Assembly (NCBI GenBank): GCA_946545105.1 | Contig: CAMNMY010000054.1 | Span: 1 to 6,157 of the forward strand | Length of the DNA: 6,157 nt | From: an uncultured Clostridia bacterium | GTDB taxonomy: Bacteria; Bacillota_A; Clostridia; Christensenellales; UBA3700 | Direction: 5' to 3' | Shown here: positions 5,274 to 6,157 of the stretch, piece after piece | Numbering within the stretch: the first letter of the stretch is position 1 | Layout of the letters: every line of letters starts with the position of its first letter | The notes under the pieces: generated by a model | The model's database searches: none | What the model was told of the DNA's origin: nothing | What the model saw: the letters and a program-made list of their open reading frames with translations, nothing else | Translations under genes and position numbers: made by a program

Positions 5274-6157
5274 ATGGAACAAAAGAAATCTAATTTATGT
5301 TGTATTATTACAACCATCACAATGGCGATTTGTATTGTAGTTCTTTCAATCCTCTATGGATTGGGAGTTGGCTATAAGACATTTCCTAATGCAAAATTAT
5401 CGTCTTGGGAAAAAGAGGCTCAAGCAAAAGTAGCACTTGAAGGCTATGTTAAAGACGTTACAGACAAAGACAGTGAAAACTTTATCCCAATTGAAAGAAG
5501 AATAGCTGTATTTGATATGGATGGAACTGTATTTGGAGAGAGGGATCCTTGGTATTTCGATTATATGCTTTTGGTATATAGAGTAACTCAAGACCCAAAT
5601 TATAAAGATCAAGCATCATCTTTTGAAAAGAGTGTTGCTCAAAAAATACTTGATGATATAGCTGGGGTTCCTGGAGATTATGATGATTTAGCAGATCTTC
5701 ATGGCCAAGCTGTTGCTAGCGCGTTTAAAGGCATGACATTAAACGAATTCCATGCTTACGTGCAAGAATTTAAAAAGCAACCTTTGCCAAGCTTTACGGG
5801 CATAAATAGAGGCGATAGCTGGTTTAAACCAATGGTAGAGGTTATAAAATACTTAAAAGCTTACGATTTTACTGTGTATATTATTAGTGGTACAGATAGA
5901 TTAATCGTTAGAGGGTTGATTGATAATTCACCAATTGATTTGCCAATATCACAATTAATCGGTTCAGATCAACTTGTAGTTTCGCCAAAACAACAACAAG
6001 CTGGCATTGATGGCGGAGATTATACATACAACGAAGATAAAATGGGTGATAAGTTGGTTTTAGCTGGCGAATTTGTAATAAAGAATTTAAAGATGAATAA
6101 AGTAACTGTTATTGCTCAAGAAATCGGCGTTCAACCAGTATTATCTTTTGGCAATAG
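5274..6157 (+). CDS. Membrane-anchored HAD-superfamily phosphatase (3' end outside the window)
   Basis: There are 294 codons up to the window edge with no stop. After a Lys-containing N-terminus (MEQKKSN), residues about 11-33 form one hydrophobic segment without a clear cleavage site or lipobox, so a signal anchor with the enzyme outside the membrane is likely. HAD motif I is FDMDGT (80-85), with nucleophile D81 and acid/base D83. Motif II is IISGT (203-207, S205). K276 in MNKVTVI is the likely motif III lysine. The window stops in LSFGN (290-294) plus 'AG', where relatives have motif IV GNSxGD. The helical cap (about 90-185) contains FKGMTLNEFHAYV, typical of the phosphoserine-phosphatase-like (PF12710-type) branch that includes secreted phosphatases with a similar DxDGT...GNSDGD layout. 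The expected reaction is Mg-dependent hydrolysis of phosphomonoesters; the substrate is unknown. It follows the lipoprotein terminator and appears to be its own transcription unit. Confidence 0.85.
   Translation, partial: MEQKKSNLCCIITTITMAICIVVLSILYGLGVGYKTFPNAKLSSWEKEAQAKVALEGYVKDVTDKDSENFIPIERRIAVFDMDGTVFGERDPWYFDYMLLVYRVTQDPNYKDQASSFEKSVAQKILDDIAGVPGDYDDLADLHGQAVASAFKGMTLNEFHAYVQEFKKQPLPSFTGINRGDSWFKPMVEVIKYLKAYDFTVYIISGTDRLIVRGLIDNSPIDLPISQLIGSDQLVVSPKQQQAGIDGGDYTYNEDKMGDKLVLAGEFVIKNLKMNKVTVIAQEIGVQPVLSFGN

Noticed and set aside
5397..5612. Minus-strand open frame of 71 codons
   Set aside because: It lies opposite HAD motif I and the cap region of a real gene and has no recognisable features.
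1..6157. Defence, toxin-antitoxin, CRISPR or mobile-element content
   Set aside because: No repeat-spacer array, transposase, integrase, terminal inverted repeat pair or toxin-antitoxin-like gene pair was seen. The repeats present are stalk-coding or short promoter-proximal units.

Overview
The window is AT-rich, prefers AGA, CAA and TAA codons, carries strong AAGGAGG/GAGGGGG ribosome-binding sites and intrinsic terminators, and encodes Gram-positive style envelope proteins (a lipoprotein with a proline-rich stalk and a multi-domain surface protein ending in membrane helices). This suggests a low-GC member of the Bacillota, plausibly an uncultured gut organism. The species cannot be named from the sequence.

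Layout, all genes on the + strand: (1) 1-833, the C-terminal part of a surface protein with a proline-rich repeat stalk, a beta-rich domain and three C-terminal membrane helices, closed by a terminator at 841-870. (2) 834-1119, an AT-rich gap with a -10-like dyad, a GC hairpin, two tandem 22-bp repeats and a good promoter. (3) 1120-2571, an FAD-dependent oxidoreductase-fold protein. It closely resembles the polyunsaturated fatty acid (linoleate) isomerase of Propionibacterium/Cutibacterium acnes and keeps both active-site gate residues known from that enzyme. A terminator follows at 2591-2626. (4) 2739-4865, a 708-residue lipoprotein with a proline-rich stalk, three diverged tandem domains of about 120 residues and an InlB/Listeria-Bacteroides-type repeat at the end. 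The same reading frame continues protein-like past its TAA, through a second TAA, to a third TAA at 5085-5087, just before a terminator at 5109-5136. The 3' part of the gene therefore appears to have been lost to two nonsense codons. (5) 5274-6157, the first 294 codons of a HAD-superfamily phosphatase with an N-terminal membrane anchor, running off the window just as it reaches HAD motif IV.

Each gene appears to be its own transcription unit, with its own ribosome-binding site, a plausible promoter and an intrinsic terminator in each gap. There is no operon logic tying them together. Three of the four proteins belong to the cell envelope, and the first and third share the same kind of proline-rich linker. 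The fatty acid isomerase is the one clear metabolic enzyme and would act in the cytoplasm on free polyunsaturated fatty acids such as linoleate. No mobile element, CRISPR array, tRNA or rRNA was seen.
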